This document shows, piece by piece, positions 18,792-26,000 of a stretch of 64,000 nucleotides of DNA (its first letter is position 1; each line of letters opens with the position of its first letter). The DNA lies in the NCBI GenBank assembly GCA_947493455.1, contig CANLRB010000010.1, forward strand, positions 1-64,000. Reading direction: 5' to 3'. Under the pieces are notes generated by a model. The model was not told where the DNA came from and did not search any database. It saw only the letters and a list, made by a program, of their open reading frames with translations. Origin of the DNA: an uncultured Pseudoalteromonas sp. (lineage in GTDB: Bacteria > Pseudomonadota > Gammaproteobacteria > Enterobacterales > Alteromonadaceae). A program made the translations under genes and the position numbers.

Positions 18792-19271
18792 CTAACCCAA
18801 TGCATTGACGATGTAAGACTCAACCGCTTCTGGTTTTGTGGTTGGCGCGAACCGCTTGATTGCCTTACCGTCACGACCAATGAGAAACTTGGTAAAATTC
18901 CATTTTATTTTTTTGCCAAGCATTCCAGGAAGCTGCTCAGTCAAATAATTAAATACAGGGTGTGCCGATTCACCTTTTACATCCACTTTCTCAGCCATTA
19001 CAAAGTCAACACCGTAGTTAATTAAACACCCTTGCTCAATTTGCTTCGCATCCCCTGGTTCTTGTTTTCCAAATTGATTACATGGAAAGCCAATTATCAC
19101 AAGTCCTTGATCTGAATATTGTTGATGTAATTTTTGCAACCCTTCATATTGATAAGTAAAGCCACACTCACTTGCAGTGTTAACAATGAGTACAACTTTA
19201 TTTTCGAAATCAGCAAAACTAATGTCCTTGCCCTGTAAGCTGGTTGCTTTTAACTGGTAAAAATCATTCAT
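18792..19271 (-). CDS. Glutathione peroxidase (thioredoxin-dependent type likely)
   Basis: A 159-aa peroxidase of the GPx/BtuE family that reduces organic and lipid hydroperoxides. The catalytic Cys36 lies in NTASECGFT; the conserved GFPCNQFGKQEPG (61-73) and KWNFTKFLIG supply the Gln, Trp and Asn of the tetrad. Bacterial Cys-type enzymes usually take electrons from thioredoxin, using a second Cys; C82 in QGCLINYG is a candidate resolving residue. It is first in an operon with ohrR and its promoter is overlaid by the likely OhrR operator. Confidence 0.92.
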   Translation of the reverse strand: MNDFYQLKATSLQGKDISFADFENKVVLIVNTASECGFTYQYEGLQKLHQQYSDQGLVIIGFPCNQFGKQEPGDAKQIEQGCLINYGVDFVMAEKVDVKGESAHPVFNYLTEQLPGMLGKKIKWNFTKFLIGRDGKAIKRFAPTTKPEAVESYIVNALG

Positions 19272-19309
19272 GTATCTTCAACTCATATTTAGGTTAACTT
19301 GCAAAATAA

Positions 19310-19335
19310 TATATCGTGCACGATATAAATTACAA
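19310..19335 (-). promoter_or_regulatory. Likely OhrR operator inside the gpx-ohrR promoter
   Basis: An 18-bp perfect palindrome TATATCGTGCACGATATA (19310-19327) lies about 40 bp before the glutathione peroxidase start. On the minus strand TTGTAA (19330-19335) can be the -35 and TATATT or TATTAT, about 16-18 bp further on, the -10, so the palindrome fills the promoter spacer. A repressor bound there would block RNA polymerase. Assignment to OhrR rests on the gene order and palindromic form expected for MarR dimers. Confidence 0.8.
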
Positions 19336-19432
19336 ATCTAGTTCAATTTCTGAACTAATCCAGTCCATCGTAAAAAGTACACTTCGGCGATAACTTATGG
19401 CAGTATCAAATTTGAGTTAATAAGAGGTGTTT

Positions 19433-20086
19433 ATGCAACACACAAAAGTATGGGATGGTTTCATCCGTTTTTTTCATTGGTCTTTGGTCGCACTCATCGC
19501 AACTTTGTATTTTTCCGCGGAATTCGCCATGATGGAACTGCATTTTGTCGCTGGTTTTACGCTAGTCGCATTGCTAAGTACGCGATTGATTTGGGGGATC
19601 ATAGGCAGTGACACAGCAAAGTTATCTGCACTATTGCATTCACCAAAAGCCGTTATTGCGGCATTTAAAGGAGAAAATCAATTAGCGGCCGGACACAATG
19701 CGGCTGGCAGCTATATGGTTATCGCCTTCTTAATATTACTGTTAACCCAAGCAGTTACAGGGCTTATGACAACCGACGACATTATGTACGATGGCCCATT
19801 AGTTGGCTTAGTAGGGTATGATTGGGCATCATTTGCATCAAGTATACACCGTCAGCTATTCGATGTATTACTGGTTGCGATTGGTTTGCATATCACGGCT
19901 ATTGCTGTATACCGCCTCAAAGGAAAGTCCTTAGTGCCTCCTATGATTACAGGCAAAACATCAGAAAGTTACAAACAAAACAGCAATATGAAATCAGGTT
20001 GGGTGGGTTTTATTATTTTTACCGTAATCTGGGCTGTTATTCTTTATTTTTGGGGAGCGGAATCTCTAGAATTCCTAATCTCATAA
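19433..20086 (+). CDS. Cytochrome b561-type membrane cytochrome
   Basis: A 217-aa membrane protein of the bacterial cytochrome b561 (DiHaem) family with four core helices and an extra C-terminal helix (GWVGFIIFTVIWAVILYFWG). Haem-ligand histidines are plausible in FIRFFHW (helix 1), HFVAGFT (helix 2), SSIHRQLFD (helix 3/4) and GLHITA. Such proteins carry electrons across the inner membrane, often to small cytochromes c. The ATG at 19433 has AAGAGGT upstream; a GTG six bases earlier is less likely. It converges with a cytochrome c' gene, a common pairing, suggesting an electron-transfer couple. Confidence 0.87.
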   Translation: MQHTKVWDGFIRFFHWSLVALIATLYFSAEFAMMELHFVAGFTLVALLSTRLIWGIIGSDTAKLSALLHSPKAVIAAFKGENQLAAGHNAAGSYMVIAFLILLLTQAVTGLMTTDDIMYDGPLVGLVGYDWASFASSIHRQLFDVLLVAIGLHITAIAVYRLKGKSLVPPMITGKTSESYKQNSNMKSGWVGFIIFTVIWAVILYFWGAESLEFLIS

Positions 20087-20111
20087 AAAAGGCCTCAGTT
20101 GAGGCCTTTTT
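20086..20111. terminator. Bidirectional terminator between the two cytochrome genes
   Basis: A perfect stem AAAAAGGCCTC / GAGGCCTTTTT (20086-20096 and 20101-20111) with a 4-nt loop. A T run ends the structure on each strand, so it serves both convergent genes. Confidence 0.92.
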
Positions 20112-20123
20112 ACTAGACGAAGT

Positions 20124-20573
20124 TTAGTCTTTAAATGACTTATGGCAATCTTTGCACCCTTTCGCCCATGCGCCGAAGGCCGGCTTAATCAGCTTTTTAT
20201 CACCTGATTGAGCAGCAATCGCTAACTTATCAGCATAATCAGCAAACGCGTTTGCTTTTTTCATAAAGGTTTCATTGTCTGACCAAACAGCCGCTAACGC
20301 GCTCGTTTCGCCCTTATCTGTACCCGCTACAAATGCTTCCCATGGCATTTTTGACAATGCAGCAGCATTATTCGCGCGAAGCTTAAAAGTTTCAGCGTCA
20401 AACGGCACTTTACCTTTTAACATATCACCCATATTACCAATTTGAATACGGATCATTTGGAATGCATGTTGGCGGTACTCAATTGCATCTTCCGCTTTTT
20501 TGAATGCTGGGTTAGCAGTTGCAAACATCGGTGCGACCACAGCTGCAACAACTAAAAGTTTTGACATTTTCAT
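20124..20573 (-). CDS. Cytochrome c' / c-556 family periplasmic cytochrome
   Basis: A 149-aa exported four-helix cytochrome. The signal peptide is MKMSKLLVVAAVVAPMFATA; the start at 20573 follows AGGGG at 7 bp, better than the ATG-like codon ten residues upstream. The single haem site CKDCH is close to the C-terminus, as in cytochromes c' and c-556. The helix starting EDAIEYRQHAFQMI carries the distal-side residues, with Met or a small residue possible at the sixth position. Likely electron acceptor or gas-binding partner of the convergent cytochrome b561. Confidence 0.92.
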   Translation of the reverse strand: MKMSKLLVVAAVVAPMFATANPAFKKAEDAIEYRQHAFQMIRIQIGNMGDMLKGKVPFDAETFKLRANNAAALSKMPWEAFVAGTDKGETSALAAVWSDNETFMKKANAFADYADKLAIAAQSGDKKLIKPAFGAWAKGCKDCHKSFKD

Positions 20574-20840
20574 TCTAAGGCCCCTAAAAATGCGTATTTT
20601 CAATTAAATATCAGTGACGTTAATTAATTGAAAATCACAAAATAACTTTTCGACTAATTAATATAAAACTGCATGATAAAACATAATGAATTTCAAAATC
20701 ACACAAACTAGCATCAAAGCTACCTCAATAGCCTGCGCTATTCAACAAGATACGATTAAAAGTCCAATTTGCAAGGTAGGTTACGCTTATTTATCAACAT
20801 GCATTAACGATACATATTCAAGATTGGTTTTAGAGAATAC
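20574..20840. other. Intergenic stretch without a recognised gene
   Basis: About 270 bp, AT-rich, between the cytochrome c' start and the terminator of the next minus-strand operon. One open frame begins at 20686 on the plus strand, but it lacks a ribosome site and runs through the terminator hairpin into the antisense of the next gene, so I do not call it. The cytochrome c' promoter should be near 20600-20660. Confidence 0.6.
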
Positions 20841-20868
20841 AAAAAAGCGCGCTCAATTTGAGCACGCT
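20841..20868 (-). terminator. Terminator of the histidine-rich protein operon
   Basis: A 10-bp stem with one mismatch (20846-20855 and 20859-20868, AGCGCGCTCA / TGAGCACGCT) and a 3-nt loop. On the minus strand it is followed by a run of six T. It lies 18 bp after the stop of the 128-aa gene. Confidence 0.8.
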
Positions 20869-20886
20869 GTTAGGTGGTTGTGGCGC

Positions 20887-21273
20887 TTAACGCCTGCCAA
20901 ACAACGTAATGATGGCTTTTTTTCGACCTAGTCCTTTTGCTTCATACCAAAAGTTTACATGGCTTATTGCGCGACTTTTACCTGGTAAGTCAATTACTCT
21001 GGTTTTACTGTCACGTTTTAAATACGAATTTAATTTAACTTCATGACGCTGCCCATTCTTGTATACAACGACCATACGTTTCATATTAACGCCAGTGCCT
21101 GCCACTGCCAGTTGAATTTTTGAAAACTGACCTTTGTGACGCACCGAGATGCGGTCTGATTCAGCATGGCGAGTAACCGTTTGACTGCCTAGAGATTGCC
21201 AAACTGGTGCAGCACTAACACTAAAACTCAAAATAAGCGCTACAACAAAACTAATTAAAATCGACTTTTTCAT
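20887..21273 (-). CDS. Exported protein of unknown function (DUF2541-like)
   Basis: A 128-aa protein with a signal peptide (MKKSILISFVVALILSFSVSA). The mature part is all-beta in appearance, with alternating hydrophobic strands (KIQLAVAGTGVNMKRMVVVY, RVIDLPGKSRAISHVNFWY) and a basic C-terminus (GRKKAIITLFGRR). The layout is like small periplasmic DUF2541/YaaI-type proteins, but I am not sure of the family. It is 3 bp downstream of the histidine-rich protein gene and followed by a terminator, so both form an operon and may work together in the periplasm. Confidence 0.7.
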   Translation of the reverse strand: MKKSILISFVVALILSFSVSAAPVWQSLGSQTVTRHAESDRISVRHKGQFSKIQLAVAGTGVNMKRMVVVYKNGQRHEVKLNSYLKRDSKTRVIDLPGKSRAISHVNFWYEAKGLGRKKAIITLFGRR

Positions 21274-21276
21274 TCA

Positions 21277-22014
21277 TTACTCCACAATTTTCCAAGAACC
21301 ATCAGCTTGTAAACAGGCCGTTCCAAACGCATTTTCAGTTTCGCCACCAATGGTGACCGTTTGTTGAAACTCACGACAAGTTTGTCCTTCACGGTTCTTG
21401 CCTTCTTTTGTTGTCGTAACCTGACCACTGGCTGATTCTGTATGCCAAGTAATCGACTCGCCAACAGGTGCTGTCGTCGCCTTAATTTGCGCAGCTTCAT
21501 GTTGCCTTTGTGCTTGTTCATTTAAGTTATCAAGCAACTTCAACGTAATCGCTGTAAATGCGAGCCATTTGAACGCATCGTAGTCGTTATGATAATGACC
21601 ATAACCGTAGTAACTATGTCCATAATGGCGATGTATGTGAACATCATGATAAACACGTTTTCGCGGGGCTATCACGACAATATCGCGATGATGTGGTCTA
21701 TGACGATATTCTTTATGTTTATGGTGATGGCGTTCACCATGCGTTACATAATGTTTATGACCACCATAGTAGTAACTCGGGTAGTGATACTTTTTCTTAT
21801 GATGATATTTCTTTTTATGGTGGTGCTTTTTTTTATGGTGGTGTTTGTGGTGCGCCTTTTTATGTTGCTTTTTATACTGTTTTTTAGAGTGGCGTTTATC
21901 GTGCTTATGGCTTGAATCACTATGCACAACATTTACATTCGCATGCGAAAAAGCCACAGGCGAAAAAATTAAACTACTCGATACTGCAATTAAAACAAAT
22001 AATCTGTTCATCAT
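21277..22014 (-). CDS. Exported histidine/lysine-rich protein with a 17-kDa-antigen-like end
   Basis: A 245-aa exported protein. After a signal peptide (about 1-24) comes a long low-complexity stretch (about 33-137) dominated by His, Lys and Tyr, with many HHKK, HKH and YYG blocks. A hydrophobic helix follows (DAFKWLAFTAITLKLLDNL). The C-terminal 60 residues (SASGQVTTTKEG, CREFQQTV, NAFGTACLQADGSWKIV) look like the end of RT0821/17-kDa surface antigen proteins. The His-rich part could bind Ni, Zn or Cu ions or a polyanion; this is inference. It is the first gene of a two-gene operon. Confidence 0.75.
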   Translation of the reverse strand: MMNRLFVLIAVSSSLIFSPVAFSHANVNVVHSDSSHKHDKRHSKKQYKKQHKKAHHKHHHKKKHHHKKKYHHKKKYHYPSYYYGGHKHYVTHGERHHHKHKEYRHRPHHRDIVVIAPRKRVYHDVHIHRHYGHSYYGYGHYHNDYDAFKWLAFTAITLKLLDNLNEQAQRQHEAAQIKATTAPVGESITWHTESASGQVTTTKEGKNREGQTCREFQQTVTIGGETENAFGTACLQADGSWKIVE

Positions 22015-22089
22015 GTCTCTCCATCATCATTTGACTTTAAGTCTAAAGCTGATGGAGTGAACCTTAACTGAACAGTAAAAAGGAAATTG

Positions 22090-22590
22090 TTACCACACGA
22101 TATAATCGATGGTATTTGGCATTTCCCCTATAATTGTTTTTACTATCTTGTTGTTTTTGTCTAATAAAATTAATCTTGGAACACCGGCATTAGCAAATTG
22201 GCTATAGATTTTTCGCTCCGCATCTGCGACTAATGGAAAGTTTGTTCGATATTTATTAGCAAATTGTTCAAGAGACTCGGTGTTCTCTTCACGTCCAATA
22301 CCAACGATTTGTAAATCATCTTGCTGCGCTAATGGTGATTGCATAATCTGCGAAATGGTACGTTGTGAATCGCTGCACCAAGTGGCAAACAATAAGACTA
22401 ACTTTCGTTTATCGTTCGTATTCAAATCAATTTTGTCACCACTGGTTGAAGTCAACTGTGAGATTGGAAACTGCTGCCCAACACTGACGTAAGTTTCATA
22501 TTTTGACTTAGTAATACTCGGTTGGGTTGAATTTGTGTGACTGCAGCCAGCTAACGTCAGCAGTAAACTTAGTGCTATTAGTTTTCTCAT
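22090..22590 (-). CDS. TlpA-like thioredoxin-fold lipoprotein with an altered active site
   Basis: A 166-aa lipoprotein: the signal ends in LTLAGC, a good lipobox. A TlpA/AhpC-type thioredoxin fold follows, with the central strand KLVLLFATWCSDS (about 63-75). Where TlpA proteins have WCxxC, this has WCSDS, so only one Cys remains, as in peroxiredoxin-like or regulatory variants. The cis-proline is in AGVPRLILLD. It is therefore unlikely to be a normal disulfide reductase. It is divergent from yqaA with only 47 bp between starts. Confidence 0.8.
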   Translation of the reverse strand: MRKLIALSLLLTLAGCSHTNSTQPSITKSKYETYVSVGQQFPISQLTSTSGDKIDLNTNDKRKLVLLFATWCSDSQRTISQIMQSPLAQQDDLQIVGIGREENTESLEQFANKYRTNFPLVADAERKIYSQFANAGVPRLILLDKNNKIVKTIIGEMPNTIDYIVW

Positions 22591-22637
22591 GATATATTTC
22601 CGAACGGATTGTTATTATTTACCCTCAGCTTAACTGA

Positions 22638-23069
22638 ATGATTTATATATCGCTATTTATTACTGCATTTATCGCGGCAACGCTCTTTCCAACAGCTTCT
22701 GAAGCTCTCTTAATTGCATTGATAAACGATCAATACCATTTAGTCTTGCTCTGGCTCAGTGCAACATGCGGCAATGTATTAGGTAGCTGTTTAAATTGGT
22801 GGATTGGTAAAGAACTAAATCGATTTCGTAATAAACCGTGGCTTTTCTTTTCAGAAAAGCAGCTAACACGCGCGGAAACACACTTTAACAGATTTGGTAA
22901 ATACGCATTGTTATTTTCTTGGCTGCCCATTGTCGGCGATCCCTTGACCTTGATCGCCGGTATTTTGAAAGTGCGCTTTTGGCCTTTTCTAATTCTCGTA
23001 ACAATTGGAAAAGGATTACGATATTTATTTGTTATTCTAATGACGCTCGGTGTTGTAACACTGTTATAA
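22638..23069 (+). CDS. yqaA: YqaA/DedA-related small membrane protein
   Basis: A 143-aa inner-membrane protein of the VTT/DedA superfamily, YqaA type (E. coli 142 aa). Conserved features are the LFPTASEALL re-entrant segment, GNVLGSCLNWWIG, the helix RAETHFNRFGKYALLFSWLPIVGDP and GKGLRYL at the end. Family members are linked to lipid scrambling and membrane homeostasis; the exact role of YqaA is not established. Its last six bases overlap the end of folX on the other strand. Confidence 0.88.
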   Translation: MIYISLFITAFIAATLFPTASEALLIALINDQYHLVLLWLSATCGNVLGSCLNWWIGKELNRFRNKPWLFFSEKQLTRAETHFNRFGKYALLFSWLPIVGDPLTLIAGILKVRFWPFLILVTIGKGLRYLFVILMTLGVVTLL

Positions 23070-23429
23070 ATTTGGTTTGCGCCATTCTAATGTGAGAGAG
23101 ACAGAATCAGCAAAACGCAACGCATGCGGCTTATCGACGGAGACGCGTGCATAAGTTACCGACTCATGTTGATGGCACTTTGCCAAAATATCAGCAACAA
23201 GCTTTTCGAGTAGTAAAAAATGCCCACTTTCAACGAGCTCGATTATCGACTTAGTGATAACTTTATAGTTTAACGCCTGATCAACTTGATCCGTTTCGCA
23301 AGCAGAATCCGCAGGGTAATGAATCTCGATGTTGATCACTACATCTTGCTTTTTTTCTCTCTCTTCCTGGTTAAAGCCAATATAGGTTCTCAAACGCAGA
23401 TTCGTTATATTTATTATCGCATTTAGCAT
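23064..23429 (-). CDS. folX: Dihydroneopterin triphosphate 2'-epimerase FolX
   Basis: A 121-aa tunnelling-fold enzyme of the FolB/FolX family. Residues TNLRLRTYIGFNQEE, the DVVINIEIHYPAD core and DKPHALRFADSVSLTLEW match E. coli FolX rather than the aldolase FolB. FolX epimerises dihydroneopterin triphosphate to the monapterin form. It is the third gene of folM-folE-folX, 3 bp after folE. Together they would make tetrahydromonapterin, the cofactor of bacterial phenylalanine hydroxylase. Confidence 0.92.
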   Translation of the reverse strand: MLNAIINITNLRLRTYIGFNQEEREKKQDVVINIEIHYPADSACETDQVDQALNYKVITKSIIELVESGHFLLLEKLVADILAKCHQHESVTYARVSVDKPHALRFADSVSLTLEWRKPNL

Positions 23430-23432
23430 TAT

Positions 23433-23993
23433 TTATCCTTTTACCAGTTGTAAAAATTCATTCCGAGTTTTTGGGTCGTCTCTAAAATTCCCCAACATCA
23501 CCGATGTACGCATTTGCGAGTTTTGTTTTTCAACACCTCGCATCATCATACACATATGCTTTGCCTCTACTATTACGCCCACACCTTTTGCCCCCGTCAC
23601 CTCAGCAACCGCTTGCGCTATTTGATGAGTGAGCTGCTCCTGGATCTGAAAACGGCGTGCGTACATGTCAACGATACGAGCAAACTTAGACAGGCCAAGT
23701 ACTTTGCCATTTGGAATATAAGCGATGTGGCAGCGACCGACGAAAGGCAATAAATGGTGTTCACACATTGAATAAAGCTCAATATCCTGCACTAATACCA
23801 TGTCATCAGCATCACTTGAAAAAATGGCATTATTAGTAATTTCTTCCAATTTTTGTTGATACCCTTGCGTCAAATACGCCATCGCCTTTGCCGCACGTTG
23901 TGGTGTATCAAGAAGACCTTCTCGCGAACCATCTTCGCCTACTGCGGCAATAATGCCTTGGTAGCTTTTTATCAAATCATTTTGCATATTCAT
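23433..23993 (-). CDS. folE: GTP cyclohydrolase I
   Basis: A 186-aa FolE-type enzyme, first step of pterin synthesis, turning GTP into dihydroneopterin triphosphate. Zinc ligands are in [10 protein letters not shown] (Cys and His) and [10 protein letters not shown] (second Cys); the family signature [18 protein letters not shown] and [10 protein letters not shown] are intact. AGGAAG lies directly before the first ATG, so the second ATG (two codons on, at 23987) has better spacing and may be the true start. It is embedded between folM (7 bp upstream) and folX, so this copy is probably devoted to the monapterin branch. Confidence 0.95.
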   Translation of the reverse strand: MNMQNDLIKSYQGIIAAVGEDGSREGLLDTPQRAAKAMAYLTQGYQQKLEEITNNAIFSSDADDMVLVQDIELYSMCEHHLLPFVGRCHIAYIPNGKVLGLSKFARIVDMYARRFQIQEQLTHQIAQAVAEVTGAKGVGVIVEAKHMCMMMRGVEKQNSQMRTSVMLGNFRDDPKTRNEFLQLVKG

Positions 23994-24000
23994 CTTCCTA

Positions 24001-24708
24001 TTATTTTAAGTGGCGGCCGCCATCCAACTTAAGAGTTCGTCCTGTCATATATTGGCTCTGAAGAACAAACGCAACCGCCTCAACAACTTCCTGACTACCT
24101 GGCTCTAGTGCCATAATTGACTTTTTAAGGGTTTTTTCGCGATACGCTGCGTCGTCATGGTCATTAAACATAATGAGAGACGGTGCAATGCTATTTACTT
24201 TTATTTTTGGCGCATATTTTGCTGCGAATGAACGCGTCATATTATCAAGCGCCGCTTTACTGGCTGCATAAGCAATATGTTTAGGACTGCCCTTTTCAAC
24301 GACATAATCAGTAATATGCACAATATCACTGTGCTTACCATCATTGTTCAGCAGCATAGGGGCCAATGCCATATTGAGCAAATAAGGTACTTTGGCGTGG
24401 ATATTCATCATGCTATCGAATAGTTGGTCAAAATTCGGATTTTTTCCTTCACAATCCCAACTCGATGCGTTGTGTATAATTGCACTTAAGCTCGGCGTAA
24501 TATCCGAAATTTGCGAAGCAATACGCTCAATAGCGGATGGCTCATCAAAATCCGCTGCGATACACGGCACACCGCAAGCTTCAAGCTTACAAATTACAGG
24601 GTGGCGAGTGCGATATGTAATAATTAAAGGTACTTTATTCTGAATAAAATACTCTGCGAGCGCTAAGCCGATGCGCTGGCCTGCACCTGTAATTAAAATT
24701 GGTGACAT
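24001..24708 (-). CDS. folM: Dihydromonapterin reductase FolM (SDR family)
   Basis: A 235-aa short-chain dehydrogenase/reductase. The Rossmann motif is [16 protein letters not shown] (6-21), the mid-chain motif is IHNASSWD, and the catalytic Tyr-Lys is YAASK (149-153). FolM reduces dihydromonapterin (and dihydrofolate weakly) with NADPH. The variant GAGQRIG and HNASSW are characteristic of FolM within SDRs. It heads the folM-folE-folX operon and is divergent from the TauE-type exporter. Confidence 0.9.
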   Translation of the reverse strand: MSPILITGAGQRIGLALAEYFIQNKVPLIITYRTRHPVICKLEACGVPCIAADFDEPSAIERIASQISDITPSLSAIIHNASSWDCEGKNPNFDQLFDSMMNIHAKVPYLLNMALAPMLLNNDGKHSDIVHITDYVVEKGSPKHIAYAASKAALDNMTRSFAAKYAPKIKVNSIAPSLIMFNDHDDAAYREKTLKKSIMALEPGSQEVVEAVAFVLQSQYMTGRTLKLDGGRHLK

Positions 24709-24860
24709 AAGATATATTTACCTAACATGATAACTACTTATAACTATAAACTAAATCATTGCCTTTGTTGAAGATTATGCCCAATTTGTGGATTTGTTCG
24801 AAACACAACCTAAGCTAAAGATTAAATTTGTCAGTACAAAATGAAAAAAAATTGTTATAT

Positions 24861-24882
24861 TGGCGCTCCAAAATAAGCGCCA
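24861..24882 (+). promoter_or_regulatory. Hairpin at the exporter start codon
   Basis: A perfect 7-bp inverted repeat TGGCGCT / AGCGCCA (24861-24867 and 24876-24882) with an 8-nt loop ends one base before the ATG at 24884. If transcribed it would mask the ribosome-binding region; alternatively it is an operator close to the promoter. Confidence 0.4.
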
Positions 24883-24883
24883 A

Positions 24884-25795
24884 ATGCAGAAGTTGATGTC
24901 TCAAACACTTGTAACTAAATCCGGTAATAACCTAAAAGCACCACTGCTATTTATTACGATGGTTTACGCGTGTTGGTTCACTTGGCAGGGCCCGAGCAGC
25001 GCCATCGCAAACTTTATAGAACAAATCAGCATCGCATTCACCATGCTCTTTGGTTCAATTGTTGCCGGCGGTACAGCACTTGGTGGTGGCGCTGTCGCGT
25101 TTCCTGTCATGACTAAAATTCTTGATGTAGAGCCCGCTACTGCAAAAGTTTTTTCTCTTGCTATTCAGAGCTTTGGTATGACAGCAGCCAGTATTACTAT
25201 TATTTTCACTGGTATCAAATATTATAAAAACATTGCCCTGTTAGCCTTGTGTGGAGCAATTCCAGGCGTATTAGTCAGCTTAGCTTTTGTCGCCGATTTA
25301 GCGCCGCGATTAGTTACCAAATCAATTTTTAGCATTTTTCTTATTATATTTGCGATAACTTTACTTAAATCACATCGATATCAACACAGCTTGCAACGTA
25401 CCGCCGAGCTCGTAAAAAGAAATCAATTGATTATTATCCTGGTGGGTTTTTGCGGAGGTATTGTTTCAGGGTTAATCGGGTCTGGCGCCGATATTGCAAT
25501 TTTTGCACTGCTTATGCTTTTTTTAAAACGAGATTTAAAGCCAGCAACTGCGACCTCTGTAGTCATTATGGCTGTTGTGTCAATCGTTGGTACTTTGTTT
25601 AATTTACTGTTTTTGAATGCCTTTACGACAACAATCCAAAATTATGTTTTGGCGGCAATGCCTGTCGTTGTTATAGGGGCTCCGCTTGGCGCTTACTTAT
25701 GCGCAAAAGCAAAAGAAAAACACTTACTCAGTACGCTCATTTGCTTAATTGTGCTTGAAGTCTCATTCACTTGCTATGAGTTAGTACTCAACTAA
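24884..25795 (+). CDS. TauE/SafE-family sulfite/anion exporter
   Basis: A roughly 303-aa inner-membrane protein with about eight helices in two repeats. The glycine-rich repeat starts are FGSIVAGGTALGGGAVAFPVM (about 60) and GFCGGIVSGLIGSGADIAIF (about 195), typical of TauE/SafE. The family exports or imports sulfite, sulfonates or other organic anions; the substrate here is unknown. The frame is open from a TTG at 24860. I use ATG 24884, but ATG 24896 is also possible. A hairpin TGGCGCT / AGCGCCA sits just before the start (24861-24882). The gene end overlaps the next minus-strand gene by 4 bp. Confidence 0.85.
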   Translation: MQKLMSQTLVTKSGNNLKAPLLFITMVYACWFTWQGPSSAIANFIEQISIAFTMLFGSIVAGGTALGGGAVAFPVMTKILDVEPATAKVFSLAIQSFGMTAASITIIFTGIKYYKNIALLALCGAIPGVLVSLAFVADLAPRLVTKSIFSIFLIIFAITLLKSHRYQHSLQRTAELVKRNQLIIILVGFCGGIVSGLIGSGADIAIFALLMLFLKRDLKPATATSVVIMAVVSIVGTLFNLLFLNAFTTTIQNYVLAAMPVVVIGAPLGAYLCAKAKEKHLLSTLICLIVLEVSFTCYELVLN

Positions 25796-25980
25796 TATTT
25801 TGAGTCCAACTGCTCGTCAAATAACACATCATTATCTTGCACATCAAGCCCCATTACATCACGTAATAATTCAAACGTTTCAATGTTACAATTGGCCCAC
25901 AAAATATCTTCCGGTAATGCGCTGTCACGTCCTAGGCTCTGCGCTCGCTGCAACGCGAGCATTTCGATAAGTGTAGTCAT
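25792..25980 (-). CDS. Small hypothetical protein downstream of a diguanylate cyclase
   Basis: A 62-aa acidic soluble protein with no signal, Cys pair or known motif (a single Cys in WANCNIETF). It starts 20 bp after the stop of the diguanylate cyclase gene on the same strand and ends overlapping the exporter gene. Cotranscription with the cyclase is likely. The Shine-Dalgarno is weak (TTGGTAATGGT). Function unknown. Confidence 0.6.
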   Translation of the reverse strand: MTTLIEMLALQRAQSLGRDSALPEDILWANCNIETFELLRDVMGLDVQDNDVLFDEQLDSKY

Positions 25981-26000
25981 ACCATTACCAACTATTTTAC

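Noticed and set aside
20686-20931. 81-codon open frame on the plus strand
   Set aside because: It lacks a ribosome site and runs through a terminator hairpin into the antisense of a real gene.
21589-22060. Several open frames opposite the histidine-rich gene
   Set aside because: They are shadows produced by the low-complexity codons of the real minus-strand gene.
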